The notes: generated from the sequence alone by a model not told the origin. 64,000 nt of DNA from Pseudomonadota bacterium (GCA_963205495.1 CAUJIN010000031.1:1-64000); one strand, 5' to 3'. Numbered from the stretch's first letter, positions 1 through 9,999 are shown. Numbers and translations are program-made.

Positions 1-7
1 CAGGCGA

Positions 8-457
8 TCAGCCGCCGAACACCAGCTTGCCGTGCATCACGGCCCAGTGCCCCGGGAAGGAGCAGAAGAAGGTGTAGTCGCCGCCCTTCTCCAGCTTGCT
101 GACCGGGAAGGTCACGCTGGTGGTCTCGCCACCGCCGATCAGGGCCGTGTGGGCGATGATGCGGGCGTCGCCCGGGGTCAGGTAATCGTTGTCGGCGCCG
201 GCCTTCATGCCCTCGCTCGCCACCGGCTGGTAGTCGGCGGTCTTGGTCAGGACCCAGTTGTGGCCCATGACGTTCTTGGCCAGCTTGCCGACGTGGTGCA
301 GGGTCAGCTTGACCTCGGTGCAATCGGCCGCAACGGTCAGTTCCTTCGCGCCGAAGGTCATCTGGTCGGTGGAGTCGATGTTCAGTTCGCAGGTCTTGGC
401 CTGAAGCTGGGTGGAGAGCAGCAGGGCCGCAGCGGCCAGCAGGGAAGTACGCAGCAT
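8..457 (-). CDS. azu: Azurin, periplasmic blue copper electron carrier
   Basis: The 149-residue protein has a signal peptide (about residues 1-20) and a cupredoxin fold. The type 1 copper ligands are visible as His66 in MGHNW, then Cys132, His137 and Met141 in [14 protein letters not shown]. Cys23 and Cys46 probably form the azurin disulfide. Length and motifs match azurin rather than pseudoazurin or plastocyanin. Azurin carries single electrons in the periplasm and is a classical donor to cytochrome cd1 nitrite reductase, which is encoded at 36.9-39 kb. A near-perfect FNR/DNR-type dyad lies 85-98 bp upstream of the start, so expression in low oxygen with nirS is the natural inference. Confidence 0.95.
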   Translation of the reverse strand: MLRTSLLAAAALLLSTQLQAKTCELNIDSTDQMTFGAKELTVAADCTEVKLTLHHVGKLAKNVMGHNWVLTKTADYQPVASEGMKAGADNDYLTPGDARIIAHTALIGGGETTSVTFPVSKLEKGGDYTFFCSFPGHWAVMHGKLVFGG

Positions 458-541
458 GAAAAATCTCCTATGAAATGCGTCAGGGCGGCAACCAGACGGC
501 CACCGTCCGGGCTATTGTGGGGCCGGAAGCGCGAATCACAA

Positions 542-555
542 TTGACTCAGGTCAT
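542..555 (-). promoter_or_regulatory. FNR/DNR-type box upstream of azurin
   Basis: TTGACTCAGGTCAT fits the TTGAC-N4-GTCAA dyad with one mismatch. On the minus strand a -10-like hexamer CACAAT (514-519, 4/6 to consensus) lies 22 bp away. This puts the box at about -41.5 from the predicted start of transcription, the position of an FNR class II activator site. The same layout occurs at three other promoters in the window. Confidence 0.65.
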
Positions 556-604
556 AAACCGGGCCGGCACATTCAGCTTTCAGTTCACCCCGGTGCCCGT
601 GCCA

Positions 605-790
605 TCACCGCACCAGCTGCAGCGCAAGCAGGCCCAGCACGATCATCACGCCGCCAGCCACCCGCAGCGAGGCGTCCGGACGCCCGAGCAGCTGCGCTAC
701 GGCTTGCTTCCAGAAGCTCGGCGCGGCGAAGAGCAGGAGCCCTTCCAGCACCAGCACCAGACTCAGTGCGGCGAGGAGGTCGTCAGACAC
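605..790 (-). CDS. DUF2065 (YjeT-like) small membrane protein
   Basis: This is a 61-residue protein with two hydrophobic stretches (about residues 5-23 and 43-60) around a short polar stretch, PSFWKQAVAQLLGRPD. This matches the DUF2065/YjeT family of small inner-membrane proteins, whose function is unknown. Translation probably starts at a GTG three bases after the hflC stop. In enterobacteria yjeT also follows hflC and precedes purA, so the position supports the call. Confidence 0.85.
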   Translation of the reverse strand: MSDDLLAALSLVLVLEGLLLFAAPSFWKQAVAQLLGRPDASLRVAGGVMIVLGLLALQLVR

Positions 791-793
791 GGC

Positions 794-1657
794 TCATTCG
801 CTGCGGCCGGCGCTGCCGAAGTAGCGGAAGAATTCTGACTCGGGATCAAGCACCAGGACGCTCTCACTGCCCTGGAACGCCGTGCGGTAGCTTTCCAGGC
901 TGCGGTAGAAGGCATAGAACTCCGCATCTTTGCCGTAGGCGTTGGCATAGATTTCGGTGGCCTGCGCGTCGCCTTCGCCGCGAATTCTCTGGGCGTCACG
1001 CTCGGCGTTGGCGAGGATGACCTGGCGCTCGCGGTCGGCGTTGGCGCGGATCGCCTCGGCGGCTTCCACGCCCTGCGATCGCAGTTCGTTGGCCACGCGC
1101 GAGCGTTCGGCGCGCATCCGGTTGTAGACCGACTCGGACACCTCCTCCGGCAGGTCGATGCGCTTGATGCGCACGTCCACCACCTCGATGCCGAGGTTGC
1201 GGGTGCCTTCGTTGGCCGTGCGAACCAGCGCCTCGGTCATGCTGCTGCGCGCGTCGGAAACGGTCTCCCGCAGGGTCCGCTGATTGATCTGGTTGCGCAG
1301 CGCTTCCTTGATCATCGGCGTGAGTCGCTGTATCGCCTGCAGCTCGTCGCCCGAGGTCGTGGTGTAGTAGCGCCCCACCTCGACGATGCGCCACTTGGCG
1401 AAAAAGTCGACGTTGACGTCCTTCTTCTCCGAGGTGAGATAGCGCTCGGGCTGGGACACCAGGGTCATGATGCGCCGGTCGAAGGTGCGCGCATCCTGGA
1501 CCAGCGGGAGCTTCAGGTGCACGCCGGGAGCGATGTCGGTCTGGACGATGCGTCCGAGCTGGAACAGGATGCCGACCCGGTCTTCCCGTACAACGAACAC
1601 GGCACTGCTCAGGAGCAGAACCGCAAAGAGCACCAGGATCAAGATTGCGTTTCTCAT
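794..1657 (-). CDS. hflC: HflC, FtsH protease modulator
   Basis: The 287-residue SPFH/prohibitin-family protein has one N-terminal membrane anchor (about residues 4-22) followed by the band-7 domain and a charged, Glu/Ala/Arg-rich coiled region. With HflK it forms a large periplasm-facing complex that encloses the membrane protease FtsH and modulates its turnover of membrane proteins and CII-type substrates. It overlaps the hflK stop by ATGA, which indicates translational coupling. Length is usual for the family. Confidence 0.95.
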   Translation of the reverse strand: MRNAILILVLFAVLLLSSAVFVVREDRVGILFQLGRIVQTDIAPGVHLKLPLVQDARTFDRRIMTLVSQPERYLTSEKKDVNVDFFAKWRIVEVGRYYTTTSGDELQAIQRLTPMIKEALRNQINQRTLRETVSDARSSMTEALVRTANEGTRNLGIEVVDVRIKRIDLPEEVSESVYNRMRAERSRVANELRSQGVEAAEAIRANADRERQVILANAERDAQRIRGEGDAQATEIYANAYGKDAEFYAFYRSLESYRTAFQGSESVLVLDPESEFFRYFGSAGRSE

Positions 1658-2832
1658 CGGCTCGAGCCCTCGCGCGCAGTGCGGCTGGTTTCGCGCGCCG
1701 GCGGGCGCGCAGCGTTCGGCGACGTGGCCGACTGGATCGCCGGCAGGCGCTCGACGAAGGTCGCGTCGGTCTTGTCCGGAGCGCTGGTGTTCACCCCCGA
1801 GAGGCGATCCAGCGGCAGGTACATCACGTTGTTGCCGCTGCGGTCGCCCACCACCACCTTGGGATTGGCGGCCAGCACTTCCTGCATGGTTTCCAGGTAC
1901 AGGCGCTTGCGCGTAACCGCCGGCGCCTTGCGGTACTCGTCGACGAGCAGGGTGAAACGGTCGGCGTCGCCCTGCGCATGCGCGACGACCTCGGCCTGAT
2001 AGGCCTCGGATTCCGCCTTGACGCGGGCTGCCGCGCCGCGCGCCTCGGGCACCTGCTTGCTGGCATAGCCCAGCGCGTCGTTCTCGAAGCGCTGCTTGTC
2101 CTCGCGCGCGATGATCGCGTCGTCGAAGGCATCCTTCACTTCCTGCGGCGGACGGGCGTTCTGGAGGTTGAACTCGCTCACCGCAAGACCGGTGCGGTAC
2201 TGGTCCAGCGAGGCCTGCAGGCGCTCGCGCGCCTGTGCCGCAAGTTCGGCGCGCTGACCGGAAAGGATGGTGTCCATCACGCTGTTGCCCATGACCTCGC
2301 GTACCGCGCTCTCGGCCGCCTGGCGCAGGGTGTCATCGGGATCACGGGTACCGAACAGGTAGAGCTGGGGATCGGACACCTGATACTGGACGTTGAAGTC
2401 CACCAGCACGATGTTCTCGTCGCGGGTGAGCATGCGCACCTGATCGGAAATGTTGCGCACCTGGGTGGCATCGACCTTGATCACGCTTTCGATCGGGCGC
2501 GGCAGCTTGAAGTTGGGGCCAGGCGTCATCAGTCGTTCGTACTTGCCGAACCGCAACACCACGCCGCGCTGGCGCTCGTCGATCAGGGTCCAGGAATCGA
2601 ACACGAACCAGATCAGGAAGATCGCCAGGAAGATCAATCCCAGCGAAGGGCCGCCGCTGCCGCCAATACCTCCCCGTCCGGTGCGCCCGCTGTCGCCGCC
2701 GAACACCCGTCCAAGGTTCGACTTCAGGCGTTCGAGAAAGGCGTCCACGTCGGCGCCCTGCCCGCTGCGTCCGCCATCCCGCGGGTCCCTGGGATCCTTG
2801 TCCTTTCCGCCGCCGGGTGTATTCCAGGCCAT
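1654..2832 (-). CDS. hflK: HflK, FtsH protease modulator
   Basis: This SPFH/band-7 protein has about 392 residues. The start was placed at MAWNTPGGGKDKDP, the usual HflK N-terminus, preceded by a GGAG ribosome site; an upstream ATG would add 24 unrelated residues. After a Gly-rich cytoplasmic tail comes one transmembrane helix (LIFLAIFLIWFVFDSWTL), then the prohibitin domain. It partners HflC in the complex around FtsH. The gene lies between hflX and hflC in one operon; the gap to hflX is about 90 bp. Confidence 0.95.
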   Translation of the reverse strand: MAWNTPGGGKDKDPRDPRDGGRSGQGADVDAFLERLKSNLGRVFGGDSGRTGRGGIGGSGGPSLGLIFLAIFLIWFVFDSWTLIDERQRGVVLRFGKYERLMTPGPNFKLPRPIESVIKVDATQVRNISDQVRMLTRDENIVLVDFNVQYQVSDPQLYLFGTRDPDDTLRQAAESAVREVMGNSVMDTILSGQRAELAAQARERLQASLDQYRTGLAVSEFNLQNARPPQEVKDAFDDAIIAREDKQRFENDALGYASKQVPEARGAAARVKAESEAYQAEVVAHAQGDADRFTLLVDEYRKAPAVTRKRLYLETMQEVLAANPKVVVGDRSGNNVMYLPLDRLSGVNTSAPDKTDATFVERLPAIQSATSPNAARPPARETSRTAREGSSR

Positions 2833-2922
2833 GAGAAACTCCATTGTTGACTGCGCTGCGCCCGACTGCCGGAAAACGACGTGCGGTGGCGCGCAGTGAA
2901 TCATGAATTGTAGGTAGCTCGA

Positions 2923-4227
2923 CTAGGCGCTGTCATCCACGCCCAGCAGATCCCGCAATTCGTCGCTGCCGGGATGGCCCTCGCCCAGAATCCGGCGAAC
3001 CGTGCCGACCGGCAGGTCGAATTCGATCCGCCAGCCGGTCTCGTCCGCCACCTCGCCCTGCACGGCGCCTGCGGCAAACAGGCGCGCGCGCAAGCGTCCG
3101 GCAGTAGGCGGGAGAGTGAGACGCCCCGTCAGGCGTTCGCGTGACAGACGAGTGACGATCGCATCGCGCAGGCCGGCCAGCCCCGCACCAGTGCGCGCCG
3201 ACACCCAGGCACGGCCGATGCCGCCATCCTCGGACGCATCGCAGCGGGCGGGGCATTCGTCGAGGCGGTCGATCTTGTTGAACACCAGCAGCTGGGGGAT
3301 TTCCCCCGCGCCGATCTCGCGCAGCACCTCGTCCACCTGCACGATGCGCTCCTCGCGCGCAGGGTCTGCGGCGTCCACGAGGTGAAGCAGGAGATCCGCC
3401 TCACGCGCTTCCGACAGGGTGGAACGGAAAGCGGCAACCAGATCGTGCGGCAGGTCGCGCACGAAACCCACCGTATCGGCGAGCACGACCTCGCCTCCCG
3501 GAAGATCCAGGCGCCGGACCGTGGGATCGAGCGTGGCGAAGAGCTGGTCGGCCTCGTAGGCGTCCGCTCCGCTCAGGGCGTTGAACAGGGTCGATTTTCC
3601 GGCATTGGTGTAGCCCACCAGCGCAACCCTCGGCACCCCATGACGCACCCGCGCGCGGCGCATCTGGGTACGCTGGACTTCCACCTTGGCAAGGCGTGCC
3701 TGAAGCGCATCGACACGCTTGGCCAGCAGGCGGCGGTCGGTTTCCAGCTGGGTTTCCCCCGGCCCGCGCAAGCCGATGGAACCGCCGCGCTGGCGCTCCA
3801 GATGGGTCCAGCCGCGCACCAGGCGCGTGGCCATGTGGCGCAGCTGGGCGAGCTCCACCTGCAGCTTGCCCTCGTGCGAGCGCGCGCGCTGGGCAAAGAT
3901 GTCGAGGATCAGGCCGGTGCGATCCACCACGCGGCGCTGCAGGGCGCGTTCCAGATTGCGCTCCTGCACCGGCGAGAGCGTGTGGTTGACCAGCACGAGG
4001 TCGGCATCGGCCGCGTTGCACAGGTCCAATGCCTCCTCGACCTTGCCGCTGCCGATCAGGGTGGCCGGATTGGGTCGGTCGATGCGGGCGCTGACGCTGC
4101 CCACGACGGTGCCGCCGGCAGAGCGCGCCAGCTCGGCGAACTCTTCCAACAGGGACGGGTCGCTGTGCCCTGCCGTGAACGGCTGGATCAGCAGGGCGCG
4201 CTCGCCCTTTCGCGATCGTTCGAACAT
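2923..4227 (-). CDS. hflX: HflX, ribosome-splitting GTPase
   Basis: The 434-residue protein has the HflX N-terminal domain, a Gly-rich linker (RGPGETQLETDRR) typical of the family, and an Obg-like GTPase domain with G1 GYTNAGKSTLF, G3 DTVGFVRDLP and G4 NKID. HflX binds the 50S subunit and splits or rescues stalled ribosomes under stress. Its ATG shares a base with the hfq stop codon, so hfq and hflX are translationally coupled, as in many gammaproteobacteria. Confidence 0.96.
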   Translation of the reverse strand: MFERSRKGERALLIQPFTAGHSDPSLLEEFAELARSAGGTVVGSVSARIDRPNPATLIGSGKVEEALDLCNAADADLVLVNHTLSPVQERNLERALQRRVVDRTGLILDIFAQRARSHEGKLQVELAQLRHMATRLVRGWTHLERQRGGSIGLRGPGETQLETDRRLLAKRVDALQARLAKVEVQRTQMRRARVRHGVPRVALVGYTNAGKSTLFNALSGADAYEADQLFATLDPTVRRLDLPGGEVVLADTVGFVRDLPHDLVAAFRSTLSEAREADLLLHLVDAADPAREERIVQVDEVLREIGAGEIPQLLVFNKIDRLDECPARCDASEDGGIGRAWVSARTGAGLAGLRDAIVTRLSRERLTGRLTLPPTAGRLRARLFAAGAVQGEVADETGWRIEFDLPVGTVRRILGEGHPGSDELRDLLGVDDSA

Positions 4228-4475
4228 CAGATCTCTTGGCTGTCGTCCTCTTCGCCCGCAGGCGTCAGGCGCACGTTGCGCGCCGGAACCACGGTCGAAA
4301 TGGCGTGCTTGTAGACCATCTGGCTCACCGTGTTGCGAAGCAGCACGACGAACTGGTCAAAGGATTCCACGGTGCCCTGGAGCTTGATGCCGTTGACCAG
4401 GTAGATCGACACGGGAACGCGCTCGCGGCGCAGGGCGTTGAGGAAGGGATCCTGCAGGGATTGGCCCTTGGACAT
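4227..4475 (-). CDS. hfq: Hfq, RNA chaperone
   Basis: This is an 82-residue Sm-like protein. The start was set at [20 protein letters not shown], the canonical Hfq N-terminus, with an AGAGGAG ribosome site upstream; a longer ORF would add 33 residues without similarity. Sm1 contains [19 protein letters not shown], and the Sm2 motif YKHA is present. Hfq forms a hexameric ring that pairs small RNAs with mRNAs. It is first gene of hfq-hflX-hflK-hflC-DUF2065. The usual upstream neighbour miaA is absent. Confidence 0.97.
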   Translation of the reverse strand: MSKGQSLQDPFLNALRRERVPVSIYLVNGIKLQGTVESFDQFVVLLRNTVSQMVYKHAISTVVPARNVRLTPAGEEDDSQEI

Positions 4476-4820
4476 GGCGAGTGACTCCTCTCTTGGTGTT
4501 TTCTGATGTGTTGTTGTCATGGGCGATGTAAGCCCGGTGCGGGGCGAGCCGGAGTTCCCAAGAGGGGCGGACACCTCGCAATGGAGTCATGGTACACCGC
4601 GCGCCGCAACGTCATCCGCAGGATGCATCCAGAAAGCAAAAGCACGGCAGGCGCAGGTTTGAGCAATTTCTGAGCAATACGGCGCAACTAATTGATGCAA
4701 TTACATGTTTTTGACGTTATTCACAAGTCTTCCCCATGACTTGTGCACGGCGCCTGTGGGAAACCCGAAAGTCGCCGTTGCGTTTCCGGGCAGCGACTGC
4801 GCCGCAGACAGGCGAATGAG
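4476..4820. other. Non-coding stretch upstream of hfq
   Basis: About 345 bases hold no convincing gene. The part from 4620 to 4735 is clearly richer in A/T than the neighbours and probably contains the hfq promoter. An 8-bp perfect inverted repeat lies at 4722-4745. Small RNAs are often encoded beside regulatory genes, but no terminator-bounded transcript could be drawn here with confidence. Confidence 0.4.
4722..4745. repeat. Perfect 8-bp inverted repeat upstream of hfq
   Basis: CACAAGTC and GACTTGTG are separated by 8 bases (TTCCCCAT). There is no U-tract on either side, so a protein-binding dyad is more likely than a terminator. On the minus strand TTGTGA within the right arm could serve as a -35 with TAATTG 17 bp downstream, placing the dyad over a candidate hfq promoter. 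Which protein might bind is unknown. Confidence 0.4.
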
Positions 4821-4860
4821 GAAAAAGAAAACGCCGGGGCGCTCTCGCGTCCCGGCGTTC
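4821..4860 (-). terminator. Rho-independent terminator of the cold-shock gene
   Basis: On the minus strand a 9-bp stem (AACGCCGGG / CCCGGCGTT, arms at 4851-4859 and 4830-4838) is followed directly by a T-rich run (TTTCTTTTTC). It lies 45 bases past the stop of the cold-shock gene. Confidence 0.85.
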
Positions 4861-4904
4861 CTGAGGCGTCTGGCATCCGCACCTGCGCGCGGATGCCCTG
4901 TGGA

Positions 4905-5114
4905 TCAGAGCGCCTGCACCTGGTCAGCCTGCATGCCCTTCTGGCCCTGTACGGCGACGAAGGTCACCTTCTGGCCTTCCTTGAGCGACTTGAAGCCGTT
5001 GCCCTGGATGGCGCGGAAATGCACGAACAGGTCGGGGCCACTCTCGGGCGTGATGAAACCGAAACCCTTGGCGTCGTTGAACCACTTGACGGTACCCGTC
5101 TGACGATCGGACAT
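4905..5114 (-). CDS. CspA-family cold-shock protein
   Basis: This is a 69-residue OB-fold protein carrying RNP1 (KGFGFI) and RNP2 (LFVHF), the nucleic-acid binding faces of CspA-type proteins. The start [14 protein letters not shown] is the normal family start, with a GGAG site upstream. Such proteins melt RNA secondary structure in the cytoplasm. The 5' untranslated region appears long (about 130 bases from a predicted promoter), as in cspA, suggesting post-transcriptional control by temperature. A strong terminator follows, so the gene is monocistronic. Confidence 0.95.
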   Translation of the reverse strand: MSDRQTGTVKWFNDAKGFGFITPESGPDLFVHFRAIQGNGFKSLKEGQKVTFVAVQGQKGMQADQVQAL

Positions 5115-5224
5115 TGTTGCAACTCCTGCAAAAACAAATAAATGCGCCCGTATTGGGCTGTGAACTGCTTTTTTGCGGGAGTGGAATGAAGCGAAAAGAC
5201 GGCCCGCCTTGCGGCTGATCGTCA

Positions 5225-5280
5225 GGTCACGAACCTCCGTGACCCCGGGCAAAAAATACAGCGCGCGTACAATACGCCAA
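5225..5280 (-). promoter_or_regulatory. Predicted promoter and 5' hairpin of the cold-shock gene
   Basis: On the minus strand TTGGCG (5275-5280) and TATTTT (5253-5258) are spaced by 16 bp, giving a predicted transcript start near 5246 and a leader of about 130 bases. A perfect 7-bp hairpin (GGTCACG / CGTGACC, 5225-5244) would sit at the very 5' end of that RNA. The promoter follows the serS stop by 72 bases; the hairpin could instead help end serS transcripts, although it lacks a U-run. Confidence 0.45.
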
Positions 5281-5351
5281 ATTTATCGCAAAATCCATGC
5301 CTCGCCGCAAACCCGCGTGGGGCGTCGCTCCTGGTTCAGCTTCGCCCGCGT

Positions 5352-6719
<1,368 letters not shown>

Positions 6720-6728
6720 TCAAAAGGC

Positions 6729-7127
6729 TCAGGCCATCGACCCTTCGCCGAAGCGGTTGGGACCGGGCGTGCCGCCGATGAAACCCTGCATCACCAGCAC
6801 GATCAGCACACCCAGCAGCGGTACCAGCAGCAGCAGGGTCCACCAGCCGGAACGATCCTGGTCGTGCCAGCGCTTGGCCATGACCGCAAGGCCGATCCAG
6901 AACAGCGGGATCTGCAGCAGCCAGTACCAGATCGGGATCGCGCCGTAGTAGCCGGACACCGCAGCCATGGCCTGCTCGGGCGTGGCGGAAGGATCAACGA
7001 CCGGCTGCGGCGGCATGGCGACCGCGTTCAGGATCAGGCCGAACACGATCGAGGCGACGACGTAGAGCCAGAAGGCCTTGCGCGAGATCCGCCCGGAAAA
7101 CGAGAAGAGGAACTTTCCCCAGTCCAT
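6729..7127 (-). CDS. DUF805 membrane protein
   Basis: The 132-residue protein starts at MDWGKFLFSFSGRISRKAFW, the typical DUF805 opening, and carries three to four hydrophobic helices (about residues 17-37, 64-82, 100-122). DUF805 proteins (YhaH/YhaI-like) are inner-membrane proteins of unknown function. It sits alone between crcB and serS in the same direction. The start was placed at the ATG giving the family N-terminus; an upstream ATG would add 22 residues. Confidence 0.85.
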   Translation of the reverse strand: MDWGKFLFSFSGRISRKAFWLYVVASIVFGLILNAVAMPPQPVVDPSATPEQAMAAVSGYYGAIPIWYWLLQIPLFWIGLAVMAKRWHDQDRSGWWTLLLLVPLLGVLIVLVMQGFIGGTPGPNRFGEGSMA

Positions 7128-7241
7128 CGATGTGACTCCAGTGATGTGGAAGTGAGCGCCCGCCCCTGCGGGCGCGACATGGTAGCGGCTCATCGCGGCT
7201 GCGGCAGCTCCGATTTGAAGGGGTGGTGCCCGCAGAGGGAC

Positions 7242-7640
7242 TCAGCCGCGCATCCAGAGCCCGCTGCGCCATCCGATCCAGACCAGCAACAGACCGCCGA
7301 ACAGGCTGGCCGCCACATAGGTCGCCGCCCAGACGGGAGATTCGCCGCGCCCGAGCAGCAGGGTATCGACCGCCAGTGCAGACCAGGTGGTGAAACCGCC
7401 GAGCACGCCCACCATCACGAACAGCCGCCACGCCATCGAACCGCCCGCGCGCTGCTGGAACCAGGCGAGCGCAATGCCGGCCGCGAGGCTTCCGAGCAGA
7501 TTCACCGCGAGCGTGCCCCAGGGAAATCCGCTGCCTGCCGCGCGCGCCATCCAGCCGCTGACCGCAAAGCGCCCGACCGAACCCAGCGCGCCGCCCAGCG
7601 CCACGACCAGGGCCTGCTGCCACCACGCCAGCCCGCTCAT
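7242..7640 (-). CDS. crcB: CrcB/Fluc fluoride channel
   Basis: The 132-residue, four-helix membrane protein has family signatures GGALGSVGRF near the N-terminus, FPWGTLAVNLLGS in the middle and GVLGGFTTWSA in helix 3. Fluc proteins form antiparallel dimers that export fluoride. The ATG overlaps the rarA stop (ATGA), so the two are co-translated. No fluoride riboswitch was seen, which fits expression from within an operon. Confidence 0.93.
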   Translation of the reverse strand: MSGLAWWQQALVVALGGALGSVGRFAVSGWMARAAGSGFPWGTLAVNLLGSLAAGIALAWFQQRAGGSMAWRLFVMVGVLGGFTTWSALAVDTLLLGRGESPVWAATYVAASLFGGLLLVWIGWRSGLWMRG

Positions 7641-8983
7641 GCGCCCTCGCCGCGCGCCTTCGCGCGCGCATCGCGCAGGGCGTCGAGCTTCTGTCGCAAC
7701 TGGATTTCCAGCCCGCGTTCCACGGGGCGGTAGTAGACCTTCTCGCCCATCGTCTCGGGAAAGCCGGTCTGATCGAGCGCGATTCCGCCTTCGGCATCGT
7801 GGTCGTACTGGTAGTCCTTGCCGTAGCCGAGCTGTTTCATCAGCTTGGTCGGCGCGTTGCGCAGGTGCAGCGGCACCGGCTGGGTGCCGAACTCGCGCAC
7901 GTCGGCGCGCGCCGCCTTCCAGCCGGTGTAGACCGCATTGGACTTGGCGGTAGAGGCGAGATAGACGGCCACCTGCGCCAGCGCCAGCTCGCCCTCCGGG
8001 CTGCCGAGGCGGTCGTAGGTGTTCCAGGCATCGATCGCCATCGACAGCGCGCGCGGATCGGCCAGGCCGACGTCCTCGGTCGCCATGCGGGTGAGGCGGC
8101 GCGCGAGATACACCGGATCACAGCCGCCGTCCAGCATCCGCGCCAGCCAGTAGAGCGCGGCGTCGGGATTGGAGCTGCGCACCGATTTGTGCAAGGCGGA
8201 AATCTGGTCGTAGAACTGCTCGCCCTGCTTGTCGAAGCGACGGGTGCGGTCAGCCAGCACCTGGGCCAGCGTTGCGGCGGTGATTACTCCGCCCTCGCCC
8301 TCGGCAAGTTCCGCGGCGATCTCCAGGAGGGTGAGCGCGCGGCGCACGTCGCCGTCGGCCGCCTGCGCGATCTGCGCGAGGTCGTCCTCGCCGATGCGGA
8401 TGCCGCGCCCGCCCAGGCCGCGCTCCTCGTCCGCCAGCGCCCTTCGCAAGGCATGGCCGATGTCCTCGGCGGACACGGCTTCGAGCACGTGCACGCGGCA
8501 GCGCGAGAGCAGCGCCGAGTTCAGCTCGAAGCTCGGATTCTCGGTGGTGGCGCCGACGAACACGATGGTGCCGCGCTCGATGTGCGGCAGGAAGGCGTCC
8601 TGCTGCACCTTGTTGAAACGGTGCACCTCGTCCACGAACAGCACGGTGCGCTCGCCGGCCTGGAACGCGCGCTCGGCCTCGGCCAGCACCTCGCGCACCT
8701 GCGGCAGGCCGGCCAGCACCGCCGAGATCGCGCGGAACCGCGCCTTGGCATAGTGCGCCAGCAGCAGCGCGAAGGTGGTCTTGCCGCAGCCCGGCGGACC
8801 CCACAGGATCATCGAATGCACCCGCCCGGCCTCCACCGCGCGGCGCAGCGCGGAGTTTTCCGACAGCAGGCGGCGCTGCCCGACCATGTCGCCAAGCGCG
8901 CGCGGGCGCATGCGCTCGGCCAGCGGCCGCAGCGGCGCGGAAGTATCGAACAGCGACGGGGGCGGGGGCGGGGGCGGGCTCAC
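7637..8983 (-). CDS. rarA: RarA/MgsA replication-associated recombination ATPase
   Basis: The 448-residue clamp-loader-like AAA+ protein has Walker A GPPGCGKTTF, Walker B LFVDEVHRF and the sensor segment GATTENPSF. The C-terminal half holds the tetramerisation and MgsA domains. RarA acts at stalled replication forks and on single-stranded DNA ends with SSB. Upstream a poly-proline start (MSPPPPPPPSLFD) is typical of the family. It heads a rarA-crcB operon. Confidence 0.95.
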   Translation of the reverse strand: MSPPPPPPPSLFDTSAPLRPLAERMRPRALGDMVGQRRLLSENSALRRAVEAGRVHSMILWGPPGCGKTTFALLLAHYAKARFRAISAVLAGLPQVREVLAEAERAFQAGERTVLFVDEVHRFNKVQQDAFLPHIERGTIVFVGATTENPSFELNSALLSRCRVHVLEAVSAEDIGHALRRALADEERGLGGRGIRIGEDDLAQIAQAADGDVRRALTLLEIAAELAEGEGGVITAATLAQVLADRTRRFDKQGEQFYDQISALHKSVRSSNPDAALYWLARMLDGGCDPVYLARRLTRMATEDVGLADPRALSMAIDAWNTYDRLGSPEGELALAQVAVYLASTAKSNAVYTGWKAARADVREFGTQPVPLHLRNAPTKLMKQLGYGKDYQYDHDAEGGIALDQTGFPETMGEKVYYRPVERGLEIQLRQKLDALRDARAKARGEGA

Positions 8984-9047
8984 CCCGTCATTCTAGGCGC
9001 ATCCGTCCGCTCCGTACCCCGCTTGCGCGCGGCGGGGCGGGAAACGC

Positions 9048-9533
9048 TCAGCCCGCCCCGCCCTGCCCGGCTCCGCCGGCCAGGCTGTGGTGCAGCGCCC
9101 TGCCGCTGCCGTCGGTCACGGTGAGGTCCACGGCGATGCCCTCGCGCACGCTTTCGGTCACGGTGCAGAAGTTCTCGAACTGCGAGAGCACGCGGTCGAG
9201 CATGGCGTAGTCCCCGGCTTCGCCGGGCAGCGCGATGTTCACCTGCACCGATTCGACGCGCACGCGGTTCTCGGCGTTGCGGCCGACCTTCGCGCTGGCG
9301 GTGGCGCGCACCGATTGCACCTTGTTCTTGAACTTGGCGAGCGCGAACACGAGGCTCGCGCTCAGGCAATTGGCGATGGCCGCATTGAGCAGGTGCTCGG
9401 GATTGGGGCCACGCGACTGGCCCAGCGGCTCGCCCAGGTCGGTGTTCAGACTGGCGATGGAGTCCTTGTCGAAGCGCACGCGGAACTCGTAGCCGTCGAT
9501 CTGCTCCAGGGTGATGCCGATGGTTTCGCTCAT
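9048..9533 (-). CDS. OsmC/Ohr-family peroxidase-like protein
   Basis: The 161-residue OsmC-fold protein has both conserved cysteines, in AIANCLSASLVFAL and in FENFCTVTESVR. OsmC/Ohr proteins reduce organic hydroperoxides, and some members also act on sulfane sulfur such as persulfides or polysulfides. It is the last gene of the operon that starts with sulfide:quinone oxidoreductase, 10 bases after trxC. The location favours a role in reactive sulfur clearance, but that is inference. A G/C-rich hairpin without a U-run lies just downstream. Confidence 0.85.
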   Translation of the reverse strand: MSETIGITLEQIDGYEFRVRFDKDSIASLNTDLGEPLGQSRGPNPEHLLNAAIANCLSASLVFALAKFKNKVQSVRATASAKVGRNAENRVRVESVQVNIALPGEAGDYAMLDRVLSQFENFCTVTESVREGIAVDLTVTDGSGRALHHSLAGGAGQGGAG

Positions 9534-9543
9534 GTCGTTCGCC

Positions 9544-9999
9544 TCATCCGGGTGAAAGGGGAAGGTGCTGGCGCACCCACTGCGCGATGGCTTGCGCCGG
9601 CATCGCGCCGGACTGGCGGGCCAGCTCGCGGCCGTGCAGAAAGAGGATCATGGTGGGAATGCTCTGGATCCGGAAGCGCGCGGCCAGCGTGCGCGCCTCC
9701 TCAGTATTGACCTTGGCCAGGCGAACCTCGGGCTCCAGCACGCCGGCGGCCTGCGCGTAGGCGGGCGCCATGGCCCGGCAGGGCCCGCACCAGGGCGCCC
9801 AGAAATCGACCAGCAGGGGCACGTCACTGCGCGCGGCGTGCAGGTCGAAGCCGGTTTCATCTAGGTCGAAGGGGCGCCCGGCGAACAGCGGCTGGTGGCA
9901 CTGGCCGCAGGTGGGCGCTTCGCGCAGGCGTTCGGCGGGCACGCGGTTCAGGCGGTGGCAGGACGGGCAGGCCAGCACCAGCGAAGTCGCAGTGCTCAT
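9544..9999 (-). CDS. trxC: Thioredoxin 2 (TrxC)
   Basis: The 151-residue protein has the N-terminal zinc ribbon of thioredoxin 2 (CPSC at 11-14 and CGQC at 31-34), followed by a thioredoxin fold with the active site WCGPC near residue 70. TrxC reduces protein disulfides and is known in other bacteria for resistance to oxidants; thioredoxins can also reduce persulfides. Its ATG overlaps the stop of the upstream heme-protein gene (ATGA), tying it to the sulfide operon. Confidence 0.94.
   Translation of the reverse strand: MSTATSLVLACPSCHRLNRVPAERLREAPTCGQCHQPLFAGRPFDLDETGFDLHAARSDVPLLVDFWAPWCGPCRAMAPAYAQAAGVLEPEVRLAKVNTEEARTLAARFRIQSIPTMILFLHGRELARQSGAMPAQAIAQWVRQHLPLSPG

Noticed and set aside
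4691..4725. Possible FNR box in the hfq upstream region (TTGATG, TTGACG)
   Set aside because: Second half sites do not match and no -10 hexamer is found at the 22-bp spacing seen at the four accepted boxes.
7641..8990. Fluoride riboswitch for crcB
   Set aside because: crcB begins inside the rarA stop and no leader space is available.
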